DNA of 5,344 nt, from contig PWGE01000193.1 of NCBI GenBank assembly GCA_003554345.1, forward strand, positions 1-5,344, written 5' to 3'. Below the pieces are notes generated by a model. That model saw only the letters and a program-made list of their open reading frames with translations, had not been told where the DNA came from and did not search any database. How positions within the stretch are numbered: the stretch's first letter is position 1; every line of letters starts with the position of its first letter. A program made the translations under genes and the position numbers. The DNA is from T1SED10-198M sp003554345 [NCBI: Candidatus Sumerlaeota bacterium] (GTDB taxonomy: Bacteria; Sumerlaeota; T1SED10-198M). Positions 1 to 5,344 of the stretch are shown here, piece after piece.

Positions 1-120
1 CAGTAATTTGCAAAGAGAAGAAAATCCTTGATTTTCATTTTAACAAGACTAAAATCACAAAGAATTTTGGCCCATTTTGAACCTGGCCAAACGTGGCCCA
101 TTTTAACCTGGCCGGTGACA
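1..120. mobile_element. Outer end of an IS21-like insertion sequence (partial)
   Basis: The segment ends in GGCCGGTGACA at 110-120. Read on the minus strand this is TGTCACCGGCC followed by two repeat copies, which resembles the multiply repeated termini of IS21-family (istA/istB) elements that start TG and end CA. The body of the element would lie left of the window. Positions 1-67 are AT-rich; one frame shows a short open stretch ending in a stop at 29-31, too little to call the end of istB. The target duplication cannot be tested because the other end is absent. The assignment rests on terminus style recalled from the family, not on a visible transposase. Confidence 0.5.
68..113. repeat. 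Two tandem copies of a terminal repeat of about 20 bases
   Basis: Copy one is 68-88 (TGGCCCATTTTGAACCTGGCC) minus nothing, copy two is 94-113; they differ by a single G missing from the second copy. The copies start 26 bases apart with a short AAACG-type linker. In IS21-type elements such subterminal repeats are transposase binding sites, which is the likely role here if the element assignment is right. Confidence 0.7.
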
Positions 121-215
121 CTACATCTTATATTCTAATAACAGTAACAAAAATTATATATAGAACATATCAGGTTAAAACATATTTTCATAATATTTTT
201 CAATATTTTTATTCT

Positions 216-260
216 TGGACAGTAATATAACTAGACATTTATATTTTTTTGTATTATATT
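216..260 (+). promoter_or_regulatory. Candidate sigma-A promoters for the cohesin-dockerin operon
   Basis: Two overlapping candidates can be read. One has TGGACA at 216-221 and TATATT at 240-245 with an 18-base spacer. The other has TAGACA at 232-237 and TATATT at 255-260 with a 17-base spacer. Each box matches consensus at five of six positions. They would place the transcript start near 252 or 267, leaving a leader of roughly 40-55 bases. The surrounding DNA is very AT-rich, so chance matches are easy and it is unclear which is used. Confidence 0.35.
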
Positions 261-292
261 CTTACTATAGCAAGTAAATATTTTGATTATGA

Positions 293-299
293 AGGGAGG
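293..299 (+). promoter_or_regulatory. Ribosome binding site deciding the start of the cohesin gene
   Basis: AGGGAGG at 293-299 lies six bases before the ATG at 306. An in-frame TTG at 249 has no such site, and using it would put 19 residues ahead of a clear signal peptide. This fixes the start at 306. Confidence 0.85.
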
Positions 300-305
300 A
301 AGCTA

Positions 306-824
306 ATGAAAAAACAACGAGTAATAAAAAGGTGTTTAGTGTGTTTCTTATTACTTGTGGCAATTTTCGTTTACGGAGAGAGTACAATTGTCATTGGAAT
401 GGATGCAAATGTTGAAGAAGGCACTACTATTGAAGTTCCTCTTATTTTGCAGGATATGGTGATCGATTCTTCCATGGTTTTATTGAGGCTGGCATATGAT
501 CCGGTTGTATTGGCCAATCCCGAGCTGGAAGAAGGTAATATTACCTCAGAAGATCATTCCCTGTATCTGCATGAACCTGAAAGTGGCAGGGTAAATATCC
601 TGGTGGACGGAGGAGCAGATGCTGTGCCATTTACAGCTCAGAACGGTACAGTTGCTACTTTGAAATTTGATGTTACAGGAAGCGGAACTGCAAACTTAAA
701 GATTACAGAAGTTGATGATGATATACTCGCCGTTTCGAGTTTACTGGGCAGCGATGGAAAAAATGTGACGCATGATGTGCAGGTCGGTGAGATTACAGGT
801 ATCACTGACTGGCCCACATATTAA
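306..824 (+). CDS. Secreted single-domain cohesin-like protein
   Basis: The product is 172 residues. Residues 1-24 form a signal peptide: a basic start (KKQRVIKR), a hydrophobic core (CLVCFLLLVAIFV) and likely cleavage after YG. The remaining ~148 residues fit one cohesin domain. Its hallmarks are visible in order: an EEGTTIEVPLIL strand, then LLRLAYDPVVL with the family's YDP turn, a VNILVDGG strand, then NGTVATLKFDVTGSGTANL near the end. Cohesins bind dockerin modules and organise extracellular complexes. Here there is no second cohesin, no S-layer or sortase motif and no membrane anchor, so the protein is probably released or held by a partner. The next gene, 18 bases downstream and presumably co-transcribed, carries a dockerin and is the obvious binding partner; that pairing is inferred. 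A general carbohydrate-binding-type beta sandwich of related fold is the main alternative. Confidence 0.8.
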   Translation: MKKQRVIKRCLVCFLLLVAIFVYGESTIVIGMDANVEEGTTIEVPLILQDMVIDSSMVLLRLAYDPVVLANPELEEGNITSEDHSLYLHEPESGRVNILVDGGADAVPFTAQNGTVATLKFDVTGSGTANLKITEVDDDILAVSSLLGSDGKNVTHDVQVGEITGITDWPTY

Positions 825-842
825 AAAAGGAGGAGGAAAATA

Positions 843-1991
843 ATGAATAATAAGTATGCCATCATATTGAGTTTTCTTATCATAATGTTTGCTTTCTTTT
901 CACTGTCTTTTGCGGAAGAGACAGGCCCCGGTTATGGCGATCTAACTGCAAGCGGTTCTTTTAGCGAAGAGGACGTTACTGAGTTGAAGAATATTATGCT
1001 GGAAGTAGAATCTTATAATGAACTTGGAGATGCCAATCGCGACGGCATTATCGATTTGGAAGATATTGCCTGGCTGCGCAAATGCAACGGGGAGATGACA
1101 ATCTATCTTGATGCAGATTTTCCGGCAAACAGCAATATCCCACTTGTACTGGTAAGGATTCCCGCAGGGAATTTTACTATGGGGTCACCAGCAGGTGAAC
1201 GAAATCGAGATGGTAATGAAGGACCTTTGACCGAGGTCACGCTCACGCAAGACTATTACATGGGCAAGTATCCTCTTACCCAGCAGCAGTGGCTGGCCAT
1301 ACGGGGTTCGTGGCCTGGCTCAGCTCCATCAGAAGACCAGGGACTGGGTGATGACTATCCCGCCTATAATATTAACTGGAACGATGTGCAAGGTTTCATA
1401 AATGACTTAAACATCCATATTGAAAATACCCAACAGGGGCCGCTCACAGTCAGTGCACCAACAGATGCTCAATGGGAATATGCCGCCCGTGCCGGAACAA
1501 CAACTCGCTTTTACTTTGGTGATTCTTTAAGTGAAACAGATGATGATATAGATGGACCAACGGATTCTTCAGTATATACAGGTAACCGCACTGATTATGG
1601 TTGGTTTAGTATTAATAGTGATGAATCAACCCATGAAGTGGGACAAAAACCGCCTAATGCTTTTGGTTTATATGATATGCATGGTAACGTCTGGGAATGG
1701 ATATATGGTTATGGTACATATCCAGGTGGCCATGTAACCGACCCCATAGGTGCAGGGACAGATGTAGCACGCGGTGGTGGCAGAACAAGTGTTCCCAGAA
1801 ATAGCAGGTCCGCAAGACGGTGGAATCCAGGATCAACAAATCGCTCGGGAGGTTTAGGTTTCCGAATTAGCGCTGTTATCTCTGAGTATTACATCTTCTT
1901 GCAACAATTAACGATACAGCCGGTTTTGAGGATGAAAAATAATAATATTTCCACCCTTAAACCGGCTGTTTTATTTCCTCCCTGTCCTTGA
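843..1991 (+). CDS. Secreted dockerin plus FGE-like (formylglycine-enzyme fold) protein, possibly frameshifted at its 3' end
   Basis: As read, 382 residues, with AGGAGG at 831-836 six bases before the ATG. Residues 1-24 are a signal peptide ending SFA. Residues ~32-81 form a dockerin of two calcium-loop repeats: a degenerate one from GDLTASGSFSEED (D33, T35, S37, S41, D44) and a canonical one in GDANRDGIIDLEDIAWLRKC (D63, N65, D67, D71, D74). Residues ~99-345 are an FGE-sulfatase/SUMF1-type domain: LVRIPAGNFTMGSP, YYMGKYPLTQQQW, PTDAQWEYAARAG, FGLYDMHGNVWEW (GNVWEW at 281-286), ARGGG (309-313) and GLGFR (337-341). The two catalytic cysteines of true FGE align with P318 and S323, so formylglycine formation is unlikely; a binding role is more plausible. 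The last ~35 residues (348-382) are low-similarity tail translated through a terminator hairpin. Dropping one A at 1865/1866 gives GFRLAL and a stop at 1909-1911 (355 residues), which I think is the ancestral end. Domain calls are firm; the 3' end is not. Confidence 0.85.
   Translation: MNNKYAIILSFLIIMFAFFSLSFAEETGPGYGDLTASGSFSEEDVTELKNIMLEVESYNELGDANRDGIIDLEDIAWLRKCNGEMTIYLDADFPANSNIPLVLVRIPAGNFTMGSPAGERNRDGNEGPLTEVTLTQDYYMGKYPLTQQQWLAIRGSWPGSAPSEDQGLGDDYPAYNINWNDVQGFINDLNIHIENTQQGPLTVSAPTDAQWEYAARAGTTTRFYFGDSLSETDDDIDGPTDSSVYTGNRTDYGWFSINSDESTHEVGQKPPNAFGLYDMHGNVWEWIYGYGTYPGGHVTDPIGAGTDVARGGGRTSVPRNSRSARRWNPGSTNRSGGLGFRISAVISEYYIFLQQLTIQPVLRMKNNNISTLKPAVLFPPCP
1916..1976 (+). terminator. 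Probable intrinsic terminator of the cohesin-dockerin operon
   Basis: ACAGCCGGTTT at 1916-1926 pairs perfectly with AAACCGGCTGT at 1959-1969, followed directly by a T-rich tract (TTTTATTT to 1976). The loop is long, 32 bases, but its ends can add short extra pairs (GGA 1930-1932 with TCC 1950-1952). It lies inside the 3' end of the dockerin gene as currently framed, and starts five bases after the stop of the frame-restored version. Confidence 0.65.
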
Positions 1992-2235
1992 TACAAATAA
2001 ATACCTTTTATGAAGAAAAAGTGTATTCTCACTTTTCCTTAAAACAAACAAATATCTCCAAAATTCTCAGCCTGCCGTTATAAATTTGCAAAAATTTTTA
2101 TTCCCATTTTATCGTTACTTTCACCAGCATTATTAAAAATATAAATTGATCTCTTAGCTTTTAATTTTTAAACTCTTATGGTTCAAACGTTATATTACCT
2201 TTTTACCTTATCCTTCTATTTCTATATAAATATTA
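1992..2235. other. AT-rich intergenic region with one small inverted repeat
   Basis: No gene is supported here on either strand. An imperfect hairpin can form at 2013-2040: AAAAGTG at 2017-2023 pairs with CACTTTT at 2030-2036 around a six-base loop, and AAG/CTT pairs extend it past one mismatch. It is not followed by a T-run on the plus strand. It could be a weak back-up terminator or chance in AT-rich DNA. The rest is featureless and AT-rich. Confidence 0.5.
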
Positions 2236-2264
2236 TGGACACTACTCATTTAATGTATTATAAT
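2236..2264 (+). promoter_or_regulatory. Sigma-A-type promoter of the propeller-protein gene
   Basis: TGGACA at 2236-2241 (five of six matches to the -35 consensus) and a perfect TATAAT at 2259-2264 are separated by 17 bases, the optimal spacing. Transcription would begin near 2271, giving a leader of about 65 bases before the ATG at 2336. With the terminator at 1916-1976, this suggests the gene is its own transcription unit. No clear operator is visible. Confidence 0.65.
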
Positions 2265-2335
2265 TATGATGTAATCATCCTGTTGAAGAAGAAAAGAAAA
2301 ATAAAAAGATGAAAACCAAACAAGGAGAATAGAAG

Positions 2336-3688
2336 ATGAAAAGTGATCGCAAATTAAGACTTTACTGGATTGTTTTGCTGCTGGGGGTGTTGATAGGAGT
2401 CGGTATTATTGCCGGCGCCGAAGAGCCTGAAGTCGTCACTCTTTGGGCAGGTCAACACATTGATGTGGGGACGGTAACAGTGGAAAATTGTGAAGAGAAT
2501 ATCTACGTAACATATTCTCTAAACAGTGCCACCCTGCATGATGGATGGGGCATAACTGAAACACACCTACACATAGGGAAAACTCTTGACGGTGTGGTAA
2601 ACCGCCCCGGTAATCCTATGCCAGGCCGTTTTCCTTACAAGAACACCCATGACTTTGTTGCTTCCTACGAATATGTTATCCCCCTATCCGACGGAGAATG
2701 GGAATACGACGATGAACTCTTGATTGCCGCTCATGCAGTGGTACGCAGAGGCAGAGATGCTAGTAATGACATCTTTCTTTATGGCACCCAGGGACAATAT
2801 GGTTCAAATAATGGTCTCTATATAGTTAACCTGGATGATAATTCTGCTCTTCGGCTTCCCAACTCCAATACCGGCGAAAGTGGATGGTCTCCCAATGCCG
2901 CAGCTTATGATGCAGAAAACAAGAGGTTATACTATGCCACCCATGTGGATAACGCTATTGACGGCGAGAGCCATCTTTACTTCTATGATATTAATACTGC
3001 TGCAATACATGATGCTGAATGGTCATGGGATGGTGAACAAGGAGTCGTGGTCGGTGCTGGTTTTTACAACGAAAGCTATTACTATATGCCAAATCTCACA
3101 GCTGATCTCTGGAAAGTAACTTTCGATGCAGATGGAAAGGTCGCCACTAACGAACTGGTATTTTCTAATGTAAACGGAGAGAGTGAAGCTGTCTATCGTT
3201 TCGGAGACTTGGCTGTTTGCCAGGATGGCATCGTTTACCTGAGCACCAATGCCACTCACGGAAGCACTGCTGAGTTTTTTACTCTTGATCTTTATAGTGC
3301 TGACGGTGATTACCAGTTGATTGCAGATGCCAGTGTTCCCGATAATGCAACCGGCTTACAATTAGCATTTGGCAGTGATGGAATTCTCTACGGCCAGGCT
3401 TCTTCAACGGGTGAGTTCTTTGAAATTGATAAAGCCACTGGAACCATCTCTTCTGTTGGCGTCACTTCAAGCGCAGAACAGGATATAATGCGGTTTAGCG
3501 ACCTTGCTTCAGGCACGATTGCCATCACAGAGTTCAAGTCCGAAACCGCCTGGGGCGGTGGAGAACGCTTTGTAGAGCGCGGCAACTGGGCGATGTACTT
3601 TACCTATACTGTATGTTGTATGGAAGACGTGGGTGAGCTTGCATTCTCCGCACCGGCTTCAAATATCCTTTTAACATCACTTAAATAG
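2336..3688 (+). CDS. Secreted surface protein with a beta-propeller set inside a split beta-domain
   Basis: The product is 450 residues. AAGGAG at 2322-2327 lies eight bases before the ATG. Residues 1-28 are a signal peptide (basic start, core WIVLLLGVLIGVGII, likely cleavage after AGA). Residues ~33-136 match a beta-rich domain I recall from bacterial and archaeal surface proteins: LWAGQHIDVGTVTVEN, IYVTYS, WGITETHLHIG, GNPMPGRFPY, YVIPLSD, LLIAAHAVV. Residues ~145-395 look like a beta-propeller: repeated blade-like strands such as GLYIVNLDD, AAAYDAENKRLYYAT, HLYFYDINT, LAVCQDGIVYLSTN, LAFGSDGILYG and FFEIDKATGTISSVG. Residues 403-426 (ETAWGGGERFVERGNWAMYF and following) are, from memory of the first family, its closing strands, so the propeller seems inserted into it. 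The ending (CC at 427-428, then APASNILLTSLK) has no sortase, S-layer or transmembrane anchor. The role is unknown; ligand binding or adhesion is a guess. A terminator-like hairpin follows. Confidence 0.8.
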   Translation: MKSDRKLRLYWIVLLLGVLIGVGIIAGAEEPEVVTLWAGQHIDVGTVTVENCEENIYVTYSLNSATLHDGWGITETHLHIGKTLDGVVNRPGNPMPGRFPYKNTHDFVASYEYVIPLSDGEWEYDDELLIAAHAVVRRGRDASNDIFLYGTQGQYGSNNGLYIVNLDDNSALRLPNSNTGESGWSPNAAAYDAENKRLYYATHVDNAIDGESHLYFYDINTAAIHDAEWSWDGEQGVVVGAGFYNESYYYMPNLTADLWKVTFDADGKVATNELVFSNVNGESEAVYRFGDLAVCQDGIVYLSTNATHGSTAEFFTLDLYSADGDYQLIADASVPDNATGLQLAFGSDGILYGQASSTGEFFEIDKATGTISSVGVTSSAEQDIMRFSDLASGTIAITEFKSETAWGGGERFVERGNWAMYFTYTVCCMEDVGELAFSAPASNILLTSLK

Positions 3689-3728
3689 AGCAAGACAGCA
3701 AACTGGAACTTCTAAAAGGCTGAACAAT

Positions 3729-3770
3729 GAAGGAGTCGGGAAAGACAGCTCACCCGGCTCCTTCTCATTT
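3729..3770 (+). terminator. Probable terminator after the propeller-protein gene
   Basis: GAAGGAGTCGGG at 3729-3740 pairs with CCCGGCTCCTTC at 3753-3764 over 12 positions, with one T-G wobble and a 12-base loop. It begins 41 bases after the stop codon. The following TCATTT is only a weak T-tract, so efficiency is uncertain, but the GC-rich stem and position fit termination. Confidence 0.6.
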
Positions 3771-3854
3771 ATAAGACTCCTACAAAAAAGGGCCGTTTAG
3801 AAAAGCTGTCTAAAAAAGTTTTTAAATGGTAATATAATGTGATAAAATAAAATT

Positions 3855-4012
3855 GTGGTGGGAGTAGGATCGCATAAGCTCATCGTAGGCATAAAAGCCT
3901 GTAATTGAGAACTTGGTCTGCTTCCACCACCCCTTTGATTTCTTCCAGATACATTTATCTTATAGTATTCCCTGACGAGAAAAGAAACTCTACAGGCAGA
4001 AGAGCACCACCC
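3855..4012 (+). ncRNA. Candidate structured RNA, perhaps a relic of a mobile-element RNA
   Basis: As plus-strand RNA, 3855-3868 (GTGGTGGGAGTAGG) can pair with 3917-3930 (TCTGCTTCCACCAC) over 14 positions, three of them G-U wobbles that fit an RNA read in this direction. Inside is a small hairpin, AGGC 3887-3890 with GCCT 3897-3900. Downstream, CCTG 3971-3974 pairs with CAGG 3993-3996, with GAG/CTC pairs inside. A longer-range alternative pairs GCCTGTA 3897-3903 with TACAGGC 3991-3997, which excludes the first small hairpin. CACCACCC occurs twice (3925-3932 and 4005-4012). Both strands have many stops or implausible reading frames. It matches no riboswitch class I recognise. A guide-type RNA of an IS110-like element is one thought, from loose resemblance only; no transposase is present. 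Exact ends are unknown. Confidence 0.3.
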
Positions 4013-4460
4013 AATCGGAAAAGAAAAAGACAATATATTGTGGTTATTGCTGGTATTTTATGAAGTAAGGGTAAAAACCCGGGGAAAAATAATATCCATC
4101 CTATCCCGAAATCTCTCCCCGTGAAGTTTCTCCTTGACTTTGCATTCTTGAAAAGATGCTGGTTCTTATGTGGTATTTAAAAGAACTGCCTTAGACATTT
4201 TTTTGCATCTCCGCGTGTTGCTTTCTGAAATATTTCTTTTCATTAAATACTTTTTACTGGATATAAAATTTTATTAACCATATATTTTGTCTATCAACGT
4301 TTATTCTTTTGCCTTTTGCTCTTTCCGGTGGTTTTATTCTGATTTTTATGACCTGACTTTCCACTACATAGCTCCTCCGTGGCTATCACTGTTGAATGGT
4401 TTTTCCGGCTTCTTATATTCTCTGTTTCCTGGACTATACCCCGGGCTCTTTGGAATAATC
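4013..4460. other. Intergenic region without a supported gene
   Basis: Nothing here reads as a gene on either strand: short frames lack ribosome binding sites and have no recognisable composition. Two weak inverted repeats are visible: GGGT/ACCC at 4069-4080, and CGGGGA 4080-4085 with TCCCCG 4116-4121, which is too widely spaced to call. The stretch from about 4200 is pyrimidine-rich on the plus strand. It is the downstream side of both flanking genes, which converge on it. I see no clear terminator for the minus-strand gene. Confidence 0.55.
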
Positions 4461-5344
4461 CTATTCAAATAATGACCACCACCCTGCAAACGTCCTATAA
4501 GGCGCTATCTTTCGCAAATATGGATAACCATTATTTCTCCTGTAATCCCTATCCGCCCCCCAGATCCTGTCAAAATCCCATCCCGTAAAAGTATCTGTGG
4601 CATAAGGATAAGTCATATCTTCCTGAGAACGGCTTTTTCCGCCGTCACTCTGTTCCTGTTTGCTGGTATCCACATCCCAGTAACTCCCTGATATATCTCC
4701 CCAGTAATTATTACCTACCAATCCACCAACATATTCCTCACCTGTTACCAATGCACTGGCATAGCTATTCCAGATGGTTCCTTCTTCGTTCACACCTGTC
4801 AGTCCCCCCACCTCTCTTCTTCCAGTCACCGATCCCCTGCTATAAGAGTTCGAGATAGAACCAGTATTCCAACCTATCAGCCCACCAATGCTATTGTCCC
4901 CAAGTACCGCGCCTGAACCGGAGCTATTTGCTATTGTACCTTCATTATAGCCAGCCAATCCCCCGGTATATCTCTTCCCTGAAATCGAAGAACGAGTAAC
5001 AGAGAGATTTTTAACCTCCCCGGAGAGTAAACCAAATAGTCCGACATAATCTTCTTCTTCCCGATCAATGACCAATCCTTTGATAACGTGTCCTTTGCCA
5101 TCAAAAGTACCACTAAATGTTCTCAGGGGTTCAAACCCTTTATCTTCATTCCATGATTCTGTTCCGGACGCATCAATATCCTTTGCCAGATAGTAACTCC
5201 AGTGGAGCGGATAATCTGGATCATTTCCTATAAGCTGAAGTTCTTCAACGGAAGAAATCCCGATGGGACCCCCTACTTCTACTTCCTGGCTGAAGATTTC
5301 TCCGAACCAGAATTCGCCTTCTTTAAGCATCTGCCACTCAGTGA
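4461..5344 (-). CDS. GLUG-repeat surface protein, C-terminal part (start beyond the window)
   Basis: The frame is open to the right edge (codons TEWQ precede an internal Met at 5330), with no ribosome binding site before that Met, so this is very likely the C-terminal 293 residues of a longer protein. Counting from that Met, residues ~24-94 are the lead-in that usually precedes GLUG repeats: GISSVEELQLIGND, YYLAKDIDASGTESWN, FSGTFDGKGHVIKGLVIDR. Five GLUG-type repeats follow about every 26-27 residues: VGLFG (96), GGLAG (123), GGLIG (149), GGLTG (175) and GGLVG (202), with NS/SY turns (TIANSS, SISNSY, TIWNSY, ISGSYW). Then comes the customary closing block: YWDVDTSKQEQSDGGKS, QEDMTYPYA, FTGWDFDRIW and NNGYPYLR. 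GLUG repeats build right-handed beta-helix-like shells in secreted or surface proteins, some linked to adhesion. It ends at FAGWWSLFE with no C-terminal anchor; any signal peptide or anchor must be N-terminal. It is convergent with the propeller gene. Confidence 0.9.
   Translation of the reverse strand, partial: TEWQMLKEGEFWFGEIFSQEVEVGGPIGISSVEELQLIGNDPDYPLHWSYYLAKDIDASGTESWNEDKGFEPLRTFSGTFDGKGHVIKGLVIDREEEDYVGLFGLLSGEVKNLSVTRSSISGKRYTGGLAGYNEGTIANSSGSGAVLGDNSIGGLIGWNTGSISNSYSRGSVTGRREVGGLTGVNEEGTIWNSYASALVTGEEYVGGLVGNNYWGDISGSYWDVDTSKQEQSDGGKSRSQEDMTYPYATDTFTGWDFDRIWGADRDYRRNNGYPYLRKIAPYRTFAGWWSLFE

Noticed and set aside
1-31. Possible 3' end of a transposase gene
   Set aside because: Only nine codons precede the stop at 29-31, with nothing recognisable in them.
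249-305. Upstream in-frame TTG start for the cohesin gene
   Set aside because: It has no ribosome binding site and would bury the signal peptide behind 19 residues; the ATG at 306 has AGGGAGG at ideal spacing.
1552-1839. Short frames inside the FGE-like domain on both strands
   Set aside because: They are shadows of the well-supported coding frame.
1761-1868. Variable region of a diversity-generating retroelement, since FGE/C-type-lectin domains are frequent targets
   Set aside because: No reverse transcriptase or template repeat is visible. Codons at the usual variable positions include AGA, CGG, TGG, GGA and TTA, which do not derive from AAY codons by adenine-only mutagenesis.
2835-3585. 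Short frames inside the propeller-protein gene on both strands
   Set aside because: They are shadows of a coding frame with continuous domain similarity and have no start signals.
3797-4033. Minus-strand open frame of 78 codons
   Set aside because: Its product is low-complexity (GGGSRPSSQ, many F and S), lacks a ribosome binding site and lies over the candidate RNA stem; it looks like a chance frame.
4287-4588. Two plus-strand short frames of 61 and 69 codons
   Set aside because: They have no ribosome binding site and are aromatic-rich from pyrimidine-rich DNA; the second overlaps the 3' end of the GLUG gene in antisense.

Overview
The window looks like an accessory, secretome-rich stretch of a low-to-moderate GC Gram-positive bacterium, most likely a Clostridia-type Firmicute. 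The reasons are strong AGGAGG-type ribosome binding sites, a sigma-A-like promoter with a perfect TATAAT, AT-rich intergenic DNA, and a set of extracytoplasmic proteins (cohesin, dockerin, GLUG repeats) that are common in that group. I cannot name the species. No housekeeping gene, tRNA or rRNA is visible.

Layout. Positions 1-120 look like the outer end of an IS21-type insertion sequence: two near-identical copies of a terminal repeat followed by a GGTGACA-type terminus. An AT-rich region with promoter candidates then leads into a two-gene operon. The first gene (306-824) encodes a secreted protein that is essentially one cohesin domain. The second (843-1991) starts 18 bases later and encodes a secreted protein with an N-terminal two-repeat dockerin followed by a formylglycine-generating-enzyme-like (FGE/SUMF1, C-type-lectin-like fold) domain. 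That domain lacks both catalytic cysteines of true FGE. The reading frame of the second gene runs through a likely intrinsic terminator at 1916-1976. Removing one A near 1866 gives a typical family ending (GFRLAL) and a stop at 1909-1911, just before the terminator, so I suspect a one-base frameshift.

An AT-rich gap with a good promoter (2236-2264) precedes a third secreted protein (2336-3688). Its N-terminal beta-rich surface domain appears to be split by a beta-propeller, with the last strands of the domain at the C-terminus. A terminator-like hairpin follows at 3729-3764. The next ~690 bases carry no convincing gene, but 3855-4012 can fold, as plus-strand RNA, into a long GU-containing stem with further hairpins. 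It may be a small RNA or the relic of a mobile-element RNA. The right end (4461-5344, minus strand) is the C-terminal part of a GLUG-repeat surface protein whose start lies beyond the window.

How the genes may work together: the adjacent cohesin and dockerin genes suggest a pair of secreted partners that assemble outside the cell, with the dockerin carrying a probably non-catalytic FGE-like binding domain. The propeller and GLUG proteins point to the same theme of cell-surface or extracellular binding. No catalytic carbohydrase is present, so a classical cellulosome is not indicated. These links are inferred from domain content and gene order.
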